Below the pieces are notes generated by a model. It made no database searches. It was not told the origin of the DNA and saw nothing but the letters and a program-made list of their open reading frames with translations. This document shows, one piece after another, positions 36,430 through 48,200 of a stretch of DNA of 64,000 nt. How positions within the stretch are numbered: the first letter of the stretch is position 1; each line of letters begins with the position of its first letter. Source of the DNA: Spinellus fusiger (lineage: Eukaryota; Mucoromycota; Mucoromycetes; Mucorales; Phycomycetaceae); contig JALLLS010000007.1 of assembly GCA_025094145.1 (NCBI GenBank), positions 186,001-250,000 of the forward strand, given 5' to 3'. The translations under genes were made by a program, and so were the position numbers.

Positions 36430-37772
36430 GAGACTATAGCAAGTTCTTTGGGTGCGAATCCTACCAGAGTAATGACAGTTAATACCTCTTTACATGACAC
36501 TGGTTGGAGATCGGATTATCTACCTGTTTTACAATATCTGGTCCATAACATCAATACCATAGTTTCTCATACTTATGTGTTCTCCAAGTATATATTGATC
36601 CATCTACTCGAAAATAAAGATGAATCTGCGTTGAATGAGTGCATAACCAAGAATTTCTTCCGTGAGGTGTTTTTGTCGCTCATTGATAAGCAAATCAGAG
36701 AGGGTAGTGCTTCCGGTAAAACATGCCTCACACCCAAGGTGCGTCAAATAAGAGAGAAGATCAACCCACTGAAGAATGACCACTGTCAATATGCGTCCTA
36801 CACTCCAATCAAAATAACCAATGCTCAACAGATATCTATCTATTAAAGCACCAAGATACACACATCCTACATTAATACTATTGCGTCTCAGTCTGGGAAT
36901 CGTCTTGGAATGTTCTTCAACATCATCCTGCGACAAAAAGAAAGAATTGTCACGCTGATCTATACCATGAAAGCCAAAAACTATTCTGAAGAGGCCATTG
37001 CAAATATTATTAGATTAAATGTGTTGGATGTGTGTACGCAAATCAAACTAGACATTTCGACAAAGACTGTTCCCAATGCACCCATAGATTTCTTGAACAA
37101 AAAGGCCATTAGCCAAATACAAGAACTGCTAGCCTGCTATCCTCCCAGTTATAGATTTGCTAAAAAAACTCCATCTATTATGATGTTAAAGCCAATCCAA
37201 CCAAGCACATGTACGGATTTGCTAAGCTGGCCCAACTATGTGAAGAGAATGGAAACAGATCTTTTAGTTGCTTCCCACTTTGTAAAAGCTTCATTCCCTC
37301 TCACATTACGATAGATGCTAAGATACTCAACCACCCTATCTTGAAAAACAAAAGCTATACGGGCCAAAAGTTTGATCTTTGGGTCAAGTCGTCAATCTAA
37401 AATCAAAGGTGTTCAAAAGTCAAGGTATAGATAGGTCAATGAGATTCCAAGGTACAATAGAAACCGATGGTGTGGCAGTGTCGGTGATCAAGCAAAACTT
37501 TATGTCGAGACATTCCTCAGGTGGTAGTCGCAAAGCACCTATTGATGAAGATCCCATTGAGTCTATTGAAGAGTTATCTCACGCTGTATTAGCAGAAACA
37601 AAAGACAAAGACTCATCCTTCTCTCCCTTCAAATAGGTGTTCAAACCAACATTGTATAAAAGACAAGACATTGAGGCTTTGGAATCGTGATCTAGCTGCT
37701 ACATTGAACTTTGGACATGGTCTAATGTCTCCAAAGGAAAATGACATCTGCCCAGAGTGCTGTTGTAAATAG
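36430..37772 (+). pseudogene. Fanzor (eukaryotic TnpB-like, OMEGA nuclease) relic
   Basis: A broken copy of a protein family I recognise as the Fanzor-type nucleases that are repeated in Mucorales genomes. Pieces in order: TGWRSDYLPVLQYLVHNINT and HTYVFSKYILIHLLE (from 36448), an in-frame stop at 36844-36846, then the same frame continues (KIHTSYINTIA to about 37200). After a frame change come FAKLAQLCEE, CFPLCKSFIPSHITIDAKIL (to about 37380); after another, MRFQGTIETDGVAVSVIKQNF (to 37636); after a third, CSNQHC plus LWNRDLAATLNF (37638 onward). The last is a half zinc ribbon and the RuvC-III motif with its catalytic Asp and Asn. The region normally carrying RuvC-I, RuvC-II and the first cysteine pair is absent between about 37620 and 37638, so an internal deletion has removed the nuclease core. 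In intact members that segment would carry the first catalytic Asp. Clearly inactive. Flanks show no obvious terminal repeats. Confidence 0.68.
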
Positions 37773-38201
37773 AACAAAAGAAAGCATAAATATACAACTA
37801 GAACCAAGAAAAGATCCCAAGCCTTCTAGTTCATTCTCCATCCTTCTCCTTCCCCAGTGATTACTGGAGCCTCGGTTGACTCACTGACGGAAACCCCATG
37901 CTACAGACAAACTATCTAAAAAAGTGATACAGGGTGTCTTATTCGATTTTGTCATGCAAAAAGACATTGTAATGTCCAGTAGAAATACTACAGAAATGCT
38001 ACAGAAATGCTACAGAAATGCCACACCAGGGCCAGACAGTGACATTTTCTACCCTCATGAGTAGACATCTGACCCTGTCACTATCAACTCCCACCTCTTT
38101 GCTCGTGACGTATGACATCACTATCAAAACAAAAAGACCTCAATTATTGGGCCCACTAGGATAATTTTCCACCTTCTTCTCCTACACCTACGCTTCTATC
38201 T
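37773..38201. other. Intergenic upstream of NDUFA13
   Basis: Holds a short ACAGAAATGCT tandem at about 37984-38018 and a GGGCCCA palindromic core at about 38149-38155, near the likely promoter of the complex I gene. No gene seen. Confidence 0.5.
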
Positions 38202-38664
38202 ATGGCTTCACAAGGAGTTCAAGACTCACCTCCTGCTGAGGGTTTCTCAGAAGTAAGATACCGCCGTTACTTGCCCAAGCGTGGTCCTTCTGGCCTTGCT
38301 CTGTTTGCAGGTATTACTGCTGTGTGCACTTATGGTTTCTACAAACTGGCACAGGGTAACTTGGAGAAGCGGTAGGTGGCTTTTTTTTCCCTTTTTTTCT
38401 CTTTTTTTTTCTATCAAACACACCTTTTTTATTCAGCGTGGAAACAGTGAATTGAAGCGTGAAAATCTATGGGCTCGTATCCACCTTGTTCCTCTTTTGA
38501 CGGCTGAATCGGACCGCGACATGTATCGCCGTACACAGGCAGCTATTCAACGTGAGGCTGAGATCATGAAGGATGTGGAGGGATGGAAGGCAGGAGAATC
38601 TGTCTACAACAACACCAAGTATTTTGTCCCACCCAACTACATCATTGTTCCCGAAGACAACTAG
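38202..38664 (+). CDS. NDUFA13: NADH dehydrogenase (complex I) subunit NDUFA13/GRIM-19-like
   Basis: Accessory subunit of the membrane arm of respiratory complex I. Exons 38202-38371 and 38448-38664 give 128 aa, close to the family length. It shows the N-terminal proline-rich stretch and YRRYLPKRGPSG, then a single membrane helix (LALFAGITAVCTYGFY), followed by LKRENLWARIHLVPLLTAESDR and the conserved IMKDVEGWKAGESVYNTTK-like block before a C-terminal aromatic/Pro tail. The acceptor at 38446-38447 is chosen over the CAG at 38434-38436 because only it keeps the frame (E-K-R-E-L-K-R-E). Convergent with the PL14 gene downstream. Confidence 0.95.
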
Positions 38665-39066
38665 AAATAAAAAGACAAGACAAGAGAAAAAGAAAAGAGT
38701 GGTGGGGTGCGGTCTTTCTGTAGGTGTGTAGTTGGAGAGAGAAATGTGAGTTCCCTAGAGATGGACAAGGAAGGAGGGAAATCGCATGGAAAGGTGGGAG
38801 AGTATAAAAGAGGGTTCCATTGGCACACTCAACATCCAATGGCAGTGGAGGGAGTGTGGATAGGAAAGAGAAAAGGAGAAAAAGAGAAAAGGGAATAGGA
38901 GAAAAGTACCTATACTACAGAGGCCATAAGAGTGGGTGAGCCCTATAAGTGCATGAGGGGAAGGTATTTCCATAGCAGGTTATCAGCATAGCAGAGAATT
39001 ACAATTACAATTACAGCAACAATTACAGCAACAATTACAACATCACTCACAAAATACACTCTCCTC
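38665..39066. other. Convergent intergenic spacer
   Basis: Purine-rich 3' flank between NDUFA13 and the PL14 gene, with an ACAATTACAGCA tandem at about 39000-39040. No gene seen. Confidence 0.5.
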
Positions 39067-40171
39067 TCATTGGAATAAATAAACACTCAAAAGAACAACT
39101 AGGAAAAGACAAGACGGCACACTACGACTGGCCTGAGAGAGAACAACAGGACTCCCCACACTCAGTTCAATGTTCTTAAAGTAGCTATGGGTATCTTGCT
39201 GTGTGGCATACTGTGCTGATCCGCCGCCAAAAAAGGTGCTGAACATCAGACTCGATACAGCAATGGCATTGGAGGTACGGTACTGCAGAGACGTCTGACT
39301 AATCACAAGCGACCCATCCTGCCATACCTGGAGAATGCCATTGGACTGCGAACCATCGTTGAGCTTAACATACATCTCCACAGTACTCCATTGAAACTTC
39401 TTCAGCTGAACCAGTCCTCTTGAAATGCTCGTCCCATAACGACTGTTGCATGTAACGAGAGGCTGTTGGCAGAGGGTTTTGGAGGTGGGAAGATAGACAT
39501 AGGCTTCTCCAGCACCTAATAAAGCAGATTCATTCTCAGCTGCAGAGTGTCACTGTTACCTTGTTCTCTCCACATGAGTCTGACAGAAAAACAGTTACTA
39601 CCTATGGCTTGTTCACCGCCAGAACATCCATCCCCAGGACGACCTATCGCATCAAAGATATCAGTGCACGTTCAAGTCTTTATCAACATGCAGAATCCAC
39701 CCAATGGGCAAAGAGCACTTTACCACCAAAGATCCCTGGCAATTTTCCACCTAGAACCCAATCAAACCCAGCATCAAAGGCAATATCGTAGCGCAGGAGA
39801 ACACTATCAAACGATTGATTTCCAAAGGGCTGTGAATAGAACTCTGCACCACCTTGGATCCCGTTTTCTGATTTTGTGCCTATGGGCGAATAGGACCCTT
39901 TGCTATACAACACCTGCAGTGTGGGCGTAGTGCTTGCATTGATAGGGTCTTTCTGAGAAACAAGATTGGAGGCGCCATAGAAGTAGCTGCTTGGGTTGTG
40001 CCACTCTGAGCGGATAAATGCACTGACAGGTCCGTCACTTGTATTTGCAGGCAAAGGTGCTGTCCATGTCTGAAGCAGGCCGAGCTGCTGTGCTCTTGGA
40101 GAGAGTTGTTGTGCGTTGGCAAGGGTGACTCCACTACCAACAACAGCCAAAAACACACACAACAGTTTCAT
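39067..40171 (-). CDS. Secreted PL14-family polyuronide lyase
   Basis: Polysaccharide lyase family 14-like (alginate/glucuronan lyase fold), cleaving uronic-acid polymers by beta-elimination. Exons 40171-39724, 39643-39560 and 39515-39067 give 326 aa. A clean signal peptide (KLLCVFLAVVGSGVTLANA) precedes the mature N terminus. Family signatures: GGAEFYSQPFG, DIAFDAGFDWVLGGKLPGIF-GG (intron 1 inside the final Gly), GCSGGEQAIG, FSVRLMWREQGAGEAYVYLP and LMFSTFFGGG, the beta-jelly-roll core with the conserved K-L-P-G strand. The extreme C terminus is hydrophobic (CLFLVVLLSVYLFQ) after a Ser-rich stretch, which resembles a GPI-attachment signal. Likely acts at the cell surface or on wall glucuronans, which Mucoromycota produce. 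Substrate is inferred, not shown. Confidence 0.85.
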
Positions 40172-41050
40172 TCCAGTGACAGTGTCTGTTGGTGAGCCAA
40201 GAAATCAAATGGAAAAAAAAAGAAAAGAAAAGAGAGGAAAATGAAATGAAAAAAAGAAGAGGAAAAGAACAGGAAAAGAACAGGAAAAGAACAGGAAAAG
40301 AACAGGAAAAGAACAGGAGAGAAGGGAAGAAGAAAAAAAAAGACCTTGTGTTTGGGGTAATGGGCTTTTCATTTTTATTTATTTTTTCTATTTTGTAACT
40401 GTAATTTTGTAACTTTGTAACTTTGTAATTTCTAGGACTGGGAGAAAATAGATAGTCTACAATAAATGAAGTGCAGGGTCTGTTGCCACATCCACAACCA
40501 AAAATAAAATAGAAAATAAAACACTGAATGTAGCTGGCTCAACTCCCTGATCTATCTATCTATGAATCTATCTATGAATCTATAGAGTAAAATAAAGTAA
40601 AATAAAGTAAAATAAAAACCAAAAAGATGGAGTGTGTAGTGCTAATAAAGTAGGTTTATTATTCTTCTTATTTTCATGGAAAGGAAATCGATTGTGTATT
40701 TAAAAAGAGGTTGCACGGTTGAATAAGAAAATACCGAAGAGGTTGCACATGCCCTTTGGACATATCACTTTGGAAGAATATAGACAAGACAGGAATTACA
40801 TTTGGCGCGAATGAAGATAACATTGGAAGAAAGACAAAAGAGAAAGAGCATGGCCCATGAACGCTAATATACAAAGACAAAATAAACAGTAGGCATAAAT
40901 CAATGTTAGATGGGCTCATACACTGTAGAGAAACAAATTGAAGCAATTGAAGTGGAAGTAGGTGCAGAAGAAAAACAAGTAGTAGAAGAAGTAATAATAA
41001 TAATAGAGAAGCAAAGGGGGAGAAGGTAGAAAAGAGAAAGAGAAAGAGAA

Positions 41051-41082
<32 letters not shown>

Positions 41083-41207
41083 GGAGGGAGAGAGAGAGAG
41101 AAGAAAGAAAAGAGAAGAAAAAAGAGAAGAAAAAAGAACAATCTCATAGGTTAAATAAAGACAAGTGAAGGAAGCATAAGATCGTAACCATATCCAGAGA
41201 CAATGAG
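40172..41207. other. Intergenic with repeats, upstream of the PL14 gene
   Basis: A GGAAAAGAACA minisatellite at about 40258-40320 lies less than 150 bp upstream of the PL14 start. A long purine (GA-rich) tract spans about 41000-41140, 3' of the bZIP gene. TAAAATAAAG runs sit near 40590-40620. No gene seen. Confidence 0.65.
40258..40320. repeat. 11-bp minisatellite GGAAAAGAACA
   Basis: About five or six tandem copies of GGAAAAGAACA on the plus strand, inside a purine-rich region immediately 5' of the minus-strand PL14 gene. Confidence 0.9.
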
Positions 41208-42239
41208 TTATAGGCTTGTCTTGCCTTCTGGTACCACTCGAACATTACGCTCTTTTGTAGTCCATGATTGGGTTTTGTCTTCCTCAAAGTCTTCTTCAAA
41301 ATCAATGTCTTCATCAAAGCGTTCAAGGACAGCCATTCTTTGGTGGCGTTGGTGTTCATTTCCGGAATGATTTGGATAAAAGCAGTCGGGTGTATCGGCC
41401 AGTGGCATGGCCTCATCTTCCTTCTGCTTGGGGTCGTTTGTGTGTTGCTTGTCCTGGCTTAGGAGCCGCTTTAACATCTTCTCTGCTAACATCTTTCCTC
41501 GAAGCCGATCGCAGGTGGCCTTGAGGCGGCTGTTTTCACGCTGGGCATGGTCTAATTGACGGGAGAGTAAGTCATTTTCTTTGGTGATGGAATCAATGAG
41601 CGACCGCATTTCACCGTGTTGTTGGTTTTTTTTTGCACGGTATTTGGCAGAAGCAGCTTTGTTGCGCTGTCGGCGTTCCTGTAAAGAGAGAGGTGAGGAG
41701 GGTGAAAGGGGTGTCATGCATGGGGAGCTATGGCCACTAGAATCAGAAGCATAAGATGCCAACATTTGAGGTGAGACCTGGTTGTGGTGGTTGTGGGTGC
41801 GTTGGAGAGGTGAGTAGGGATAGGCATGAGGAGCATGTCGGTGGGAGGGTGACATGGAGGTACGATGCATAGTATCAGGTCTAAATGAGCGAATCATTGG
41901 ATTCTCCGGATCAGTTGGGCCATAGTTCGTTGAAAATAGCCGTGGTGAGCGGTTAGAAAGTGCCTTTGCAATGGGTGGAGGAGAGGCAGAAGAACAAGTA
42001 GAAGATGAAGATGAGGCGGGGGAAGAGTCAGAAGAAGCCAAGGTTGGTATTTCATTTCCGGGTCTAAAGAACGTATTTGCAGATAATAGACGGGAGGAGG
42101 CGAGAGGAGGCGATGTGATAGAAGAAATAGCCATTGGCCTAGAGGGGAATTGGATGGACGGCTGTCGATTAGAAAGAGACAAAGACATATGAGCTAGAGA
42201 TAGCGACTGTAATGACCATTGCATTGCTTTGTCTATCAT
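41208..42239 (-). CDS. bZIP transcription factor
   Basis: Nuclear DNA-binding protein. Single-exon model of 343 aa. The basic region QERRQRNKAASAKYRAKKNQ (about residues 187-206) matches the fungal bZIP consensus N-x-x-[AS]-[AS]-x-[KR]-[YF]-R-x-[KR]-K, in the GCN4/CYS3-like group. It is followed by a leucine-zipper heptad series (LIDSITKENDLLSRQLDHAQ, then ENSRLKATCDRLRGK). The N-terminal half is Ser/Pro/His-rich and low in complexity, typical of an activation region; the C-terminal part is acidic (ERFDEDIDFEEDFEED). Alternative start methionines at residues 6 and 18 are possible; I keep the longest. Target genes unknown. Confidence 0.88.
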   Translation of the reverse strand: MIDKAMQWSLQSLSLAHMSLSLSNRQPSIQFPSRPMAISSITSPPLASSRLLSANTFFRPGNEIPTLASSDSSPASSSSSTCSSASPPPIAKALSNRSPRLFSTNYGPTDPENPMIRSFRPDTMHRTSMSPSHRHAPHAYPYSPLQRTHNHHNQVSPQMLASYASDSSGHSSPCMTPLSPSSPLSLQERRQRNKAASAKYRAKKNQQHGEMRSLIDSITKENDLLSRQLDHAQRENSRLKATCDRLRGKMLAEKMLKRLLSQDKQHTNDPKQKEDEAMPLADTPDCFYPNHSGNEHQRHQRMAVLERFDEDIDFEEDFEEDKTQSWTTKERNVRVVPEGKTSL

Positions 42240-45200
42240 ATTTATAGAGTGAAGTTTGTCAAGATTTAGACGGGATCCTGCAACTTGAAGATGAACAGCC
42301 AGTTATGGATATATTGAAATGGTTCAAGGTAGATGCACCTAAACAGCTTGACCTTTTGTCTGTGCAAGAAGACTAGCAAATAAACTTCCCCCTTCTTTTG
42401 ATTGCCGATACAACCAAAAGCCCTTTACCACTCTTTTTTTTACAGATGAATTGGCAATGTTGCCGGATTGCATACAACCCTTTCTTTCACCACCACGTAT
42501 GATTTTACCAGATTTCAAAAAAGGCATTATTTTGCTGTTATTTTGCAGTCCATGCATTTTATTTATGCACTCATCATGTTGGCTTGCTACAGTGGATGGG
42601 ATGACCTGCGATACCACGTCTCATCGCACCATGTGTTTCATTCCTTTCTCAATTTCAAGCCATAAGGCAGTCTTTACAACCAGCCTGAGCGTTAGTCCGC
42701 ACGCATCACACAGACCATACTCCTGTAAATGCATGCATGAGTGCATGTGCTCGTATCGGGAGCTTAACCCAGCGCACCAATCTTCTTTATAGTCCAGCAT
42801 CATCTCGCATAAGACGTCCTGAATCAGACCAGGGAAAAGGCAGACTCCCGAGAATAAACTATCAATAGATAGCTTATGAACCCAGGATTCCGTGGAGAGA
42901 CCAGCAGTCTATACTTCAATCATTCTTAGGTAGCAGAAACTTAACCATTGATTTTATGCAAACGAAGAAAAAAACAAATATTTCTATATCTATACTCTCC
43001 ACGTACTTTTCATCAGCCCAGATTTTGTGCAGACAGCCGCTTGCCTGGTTTCTTTATTTTGGTCTGAGCTTTTCTGGATGGTATCATGATGTAACGCACT
43101 TGCATGCAGGGTCTTGCTAACCTGTTCTACACCATCAATAAACACTTTATACGACACATAAATGAGCAGGATGCTGATTTGTAATATTTATATGAAAATC
43201 ACACTTATTTGTTCTATCAACAATTTACATTAATGAAAAATCCATACATTTTATAACATAATAGACTCTCCCATAAATTTATGATTGATATTGTTCCTTG
43301 ATGGCCCTGATGGCCCTGACTCTTAACTCTAGGCAATATTATTTGAACAGAAAGATTGTCATTGACATGGTGGATAAACCACCTTCTTTCAGCCTATTTC
43401 AGGACTTATGGACCTGTCCCTGATAGAAAGGTTTGTAGAAAGCAGAAGAAGGGCTAACGTAAAGACAGGCCTACTTTGGCCATTGAACAGGTATTGGCTC
43501 ATTTTGAATTTCTATGAATGGTAAATTCTTAGATGTTATTTATTGGTAACAAATGTCCATGAAAAATAAATAAAGTGTCATGGTAACATTGGTGGCATTG
43601 GTGGAATTGGTAGCACTGATAGCACTGATAGCACTGATAGCATTGGTAGTGATAGTAGTTTTCGTGTTAAGAGAGACCATCAAAAAAGCATGGTTAGCAA
43701 TGACGTGTCATTTACATTCAAATATACACATACATACACATTGATCCATATGTATGTTTGTATGTATGTATGTCTGTATGTATGAATGAATATATGTATG
43801 TTTGTATGCTTATATATGCTTATATATATAATCCCAATGTTCTATTGGCCCATTGATACATTGATACATTGATACATTGATACATTGATACATTGATACA
43901 TTGATAGAGTAGCACATTGATACATTCACCTATTGGCCCATTGACACAGTGGCACATAAGTAAACTCACAGACACACCTACCTACACCTTTTTTTTTCTA
44001 TCCCCTGGGATGTTCTTTGTTCCTTGTTCCCCTGGACTTTTGTACTCCATGTCCGAGCGAGAGTAAAGTCTATGCAACAAAAGCTAGGGATACATGCCAA
44101 CATAGTTTAAACTCAGTACTAAGAAACACATAATTTATTAATTCTATCTTTTTGTAATCTTCTGTAAAGGTACTTCACTAGCCCTGCAGCCTTTTCCTGC
44201 TGCTCAATTGAATAAAGGTATAGTATTATTTTTTATTAAGAGAGATAAGCAATAGTAGTAATACTATTTCAATAAAATTCCATGAAGGATTCTCATTTAT
44301 TATTATTATTATTATTGCTCTAAACTACGGGGAGAAATAAATTTACTTTTAAGCTATAGCCCTCATAGCGAGACGACACAAATAGAGCAAAAGAGTAGTA
44401 GAATGCTCAATGATTATACCATAAATTCAAGAATCTTTATTTTGTTTCTTGTAAATTCGACTTTTGGTTGTCCTGATAGTTGCAAGCAGATGTGCTGATG
44501 AGATACAATAGTCTCGCAGAATATACCCCGGAGGATGATTTATAGTCATCATATCATCTGTCATTAGTCACCAGAGCACCACAGTAACATTGAGAATATT
44601 GCAGTATGGCGCTTCTCTATAGCTGAAAAAAAAATCAGGTGGTATTGACTAAAAAGAAATGATAATTGTGTTGGCTAGCATAGTTATTCTTCTTTGTTTT
44701 GATATTGACAAGGGCAAAATACATTGACATACTTAATTCTCCTATATGTCCTATCAATGCATAAACCGAATCAGACAAGCATCTCGAGTGAGAATATCTT
44801 TCAGGGTACTTGTAATGAAATGTATGGTGTTCATTATAAAAGAAGAACAAACAAACAAACAAAAAAACAAGAAGATGAAAAAGAGATGAAAAAGAGATGA
44901 AAAAGAGAAGATAAATCTAATCAATAATAATATAGTATAGTTGTAGTGGTTTCTCTTATTTCATAGCATTGTTTTATGCTACAAATTAAGAAAATGTTTT
45001 AAAGTATTCTATTAATTCATCTTCTTGGCACCATTCCTCATCAACAGAGCTGAGATCTGCATTCTACATTGATGTGTATTAACATAGAATACCTTGTTTT
45101 TCTAGTCATTCATCAGAGGGTGTGGGGTTATGGAGAGTCTATGCAATAAAGACTATCATAACAAGCATAAAAATAAATCCACACCCACATCCACACCCAC

Positions 45201-48200
45201 GGGTATGGCTATGAGTATGGACGCCAGTGGAAGCTGTGAACAAATGTCATTTCCTCAACTTTAATGACAAGTAAGATGAATTAGTATATAATCGACAGGA
45301 ACAGAACATATCTATGGACTCATCATCAGCCCATTCATGGTGTGTGTCTTAACCACCGAGAAAAATAACAGATTCCATTTTTCATTTTCATACTCTCTCT
45401 CTCTCTTTTCTTTCTTTCTTTTTTCTACTTCTTTTGGTATATATTTATATATTATTTAGAAAGGCCCATCGTACTTGAGAACTGTCGTTCTACAACAAAA
45501 CGGTGGATTCTCAATGAACCCACGTAATATTACGACATGCGTTGTCAGCTCAAAACTATAGAAAACTATAACAGTAGGTTAAAGGGAGAAGCTATTGTAG
45601 AAAGATACCGATTACTTGGAAATGAACTCTCCTATCTCTTATTCACCACAAAGCTTGACCAACACAAATAAAAGTGGATAGAATGGCTGTATTTCAAATG
45701 GCAGAGAAATGTTGAAACTAAAATATGCAACCTAAAGTGACTAATATTGTTACGTGCTGTGCAGATGACAAGATCATATGTAGCACTCCATAGGGAAAGT
45801 TAGACCTGGGGATTTTAATCACATTGAATACATCCTTGTTTTCATTCTACTCTTGTTATTTTATTTTTCTGATGATAGAAGAGTATTTAAATGTATGTAT
45901 TTCAAATTATTAGTGAGTGGCAATAATAATAATAGAGAAAGATTTGGTATGATTAATAAATAAGCAGAGCGATTGGAAGAAATTTGGTAGTATCCAAAAA
46001 GGAGCATTGAAAACCAGGAACACCATCTATTTAAAATGTCTATTGAAATAAAAAGAATGTGCTGTTTTTTACTCACATTCAACATTTTGGTGTGCTTGTA
46101 AATTAAGAAACAATAAAAGTAAAAAACGGTAATGAAAAGGTTAAGGTTCAGTAAATACTACCATGTACACCAAGTACAAACAATGGCACAAGACTAAGAC
46201 TACGTGTGATCATATACCAAAAGATTTAATAAAAGAATATTGTTATTGAATAAGGCGAGATTGTTTTCATTGAGCTTGTGTAATGTCACTCAATGATAAT
46301 ACTCTTTGTGATAATAATAATAGAAAAAGATGGAGAAAGATACGCAACGACAGCTTAGTAGGACAATGATTTGTGAATATAAAGAGAATAGCATGTCTAG
46401 AAGAGGACACTTTATTAATCCAGACATGTGTTTTTTCTTTGTATTGAATTGAAGATCTTTACATACAACACTAAAACTCAATATTAAACAAACGAAACAT
46501 CAAGTCTATGATTGTGAAAATGGTATTGATATAATTTGGTATTTTTCTCTTTTAAGACTGATCTGTAAATAGATACTGTAAGAACTATCAATGATGGTGT
46601 TCAAAATATAGAAACAAAAGGTGTGTTTGGTAATGTAAGAAGTATATTTCGCAAAGCTTTTGATTTCTAATGAATAGCAAGCTTTTATACCTTTTCTACT
46701 TATCATAATAGTCTATCTAAAAAAATACTAGAGCAATTTCTACTGAAACATTTGCCAAGTCTTTCCATCACCTCAGCATGTTGAGTATAAGAGGCTTCCT
46801 AATTTTCAATAATGGGAAGAATATTCTATATTCCTATTCTCTCTCTTCCTCTCCCCCGATCTACTGTATGCACAAAGAAGGATAACTTATTTTCCTTGAA
46901 ATTGTCTATTTTTAAGCTATGAAGTTCTTGCAGTTTTTATCTTTATAATAAAAATAAAAATAAAAAAGAATATATCTATTTTGAAATTCTAGCATCTTTG
47001 TTGACTTATAGTGTAGATTACATCTTTATAGTTTGTAAAAATGGTTATTCAACGACTCAGTAGAATGCTAATCAACTAGTACTCGATAGAATGGTAATGT
47101 TGAATCTTTAGTGTCTGTGATGTCTAGATCAAAGAGACACTCTTTCCATCTGTAGATTTGGAATACTACAATGACACTGCAGTGTTTTGCCTTTTTATTT
47201 TATCTACTTATGTTATGTAGGCTGCAGCAATCCATTGGAATTATATATCAAAATCTTGAGGCGATCCTTGCCATATATCATTATTTTATATAGAACCAAT
47301 ATTATTACAACATTATGTATTTAAAATATTTAATTGCCAAAGTGCATAGAGATACTATTGGCAAGAGACACCCACACTTATTAAAGGAGTACATGCGGCT
47401 ATTGAATACTATTGTTTTAAAATGAAGTCACTTGTTGAGAATTGAATCCTCAGTTTTGAAGAGTCCCAGAAAGTTAAAGTTTAAAGTAGAGATGAACGTA
47501 GGCTAACCATCTCACTACTTGCACAAGATATAAAGTACTATAACTTATTTATTGCTTTGTACACCTATGAATAAATCATTAACACGTGAAGTCCTTTTGA
47601 TTCGCTCGATGCATAGGTCACTCATCAAAAGAGAAGAAATAACAAGAAGAAAAACACCCTCCCTAGGGACTAAAAAGCAACTCTTCACTGAATAAAGTGT
47701 CGACTTTGACGTGCATTGAAACAAGTCAGAATCGAGTAAATAAAGAAAAATTACTTAGTTTTATTAAGACTCTTATGTTCATTTATAGATTAAAATATTC
47801 TATTGACTGAATACATTCTCACTTCAGTCCATTCGCTTCGTTAGCATTTTGACGAGCCTCTTTCTTTTTTCTTTCTTTTTACATACCTTTAATGTTCTTC
47901 ACTGTTCTCTATTAAAATGACGTTCTTTTTTCCCTTTATTTTTTCCTATTGCATTAATAATAATAGAATGTTTAGGAGCCTATCATGAATGAGAACAACA
48001 AGGTTATCTGAAGACAGTAAAATGAATAGTAAATGCTAGTACTTTAAAAATAACAAGAATCGGTTTTTTTTTTACTTTAGAGATGTAGCATTTTAATGTA
48101 TCTATAATCTCTTTGAGGGGAGAAAGTATTTTGTTTGAAGTGATAGTTCTTTTCTTTTATTTTTTCTTTTATTTTTTTATTTTTATAAAGTAAGATTATT

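Noticed and set aside
36455..36480. GGGTGCGAATCCTACC resembling a tRNA T-arm.
   Set aside because: No acceptor, D or anticodon arm can be folded around it; it is coding sequence of the Fanzor relic.
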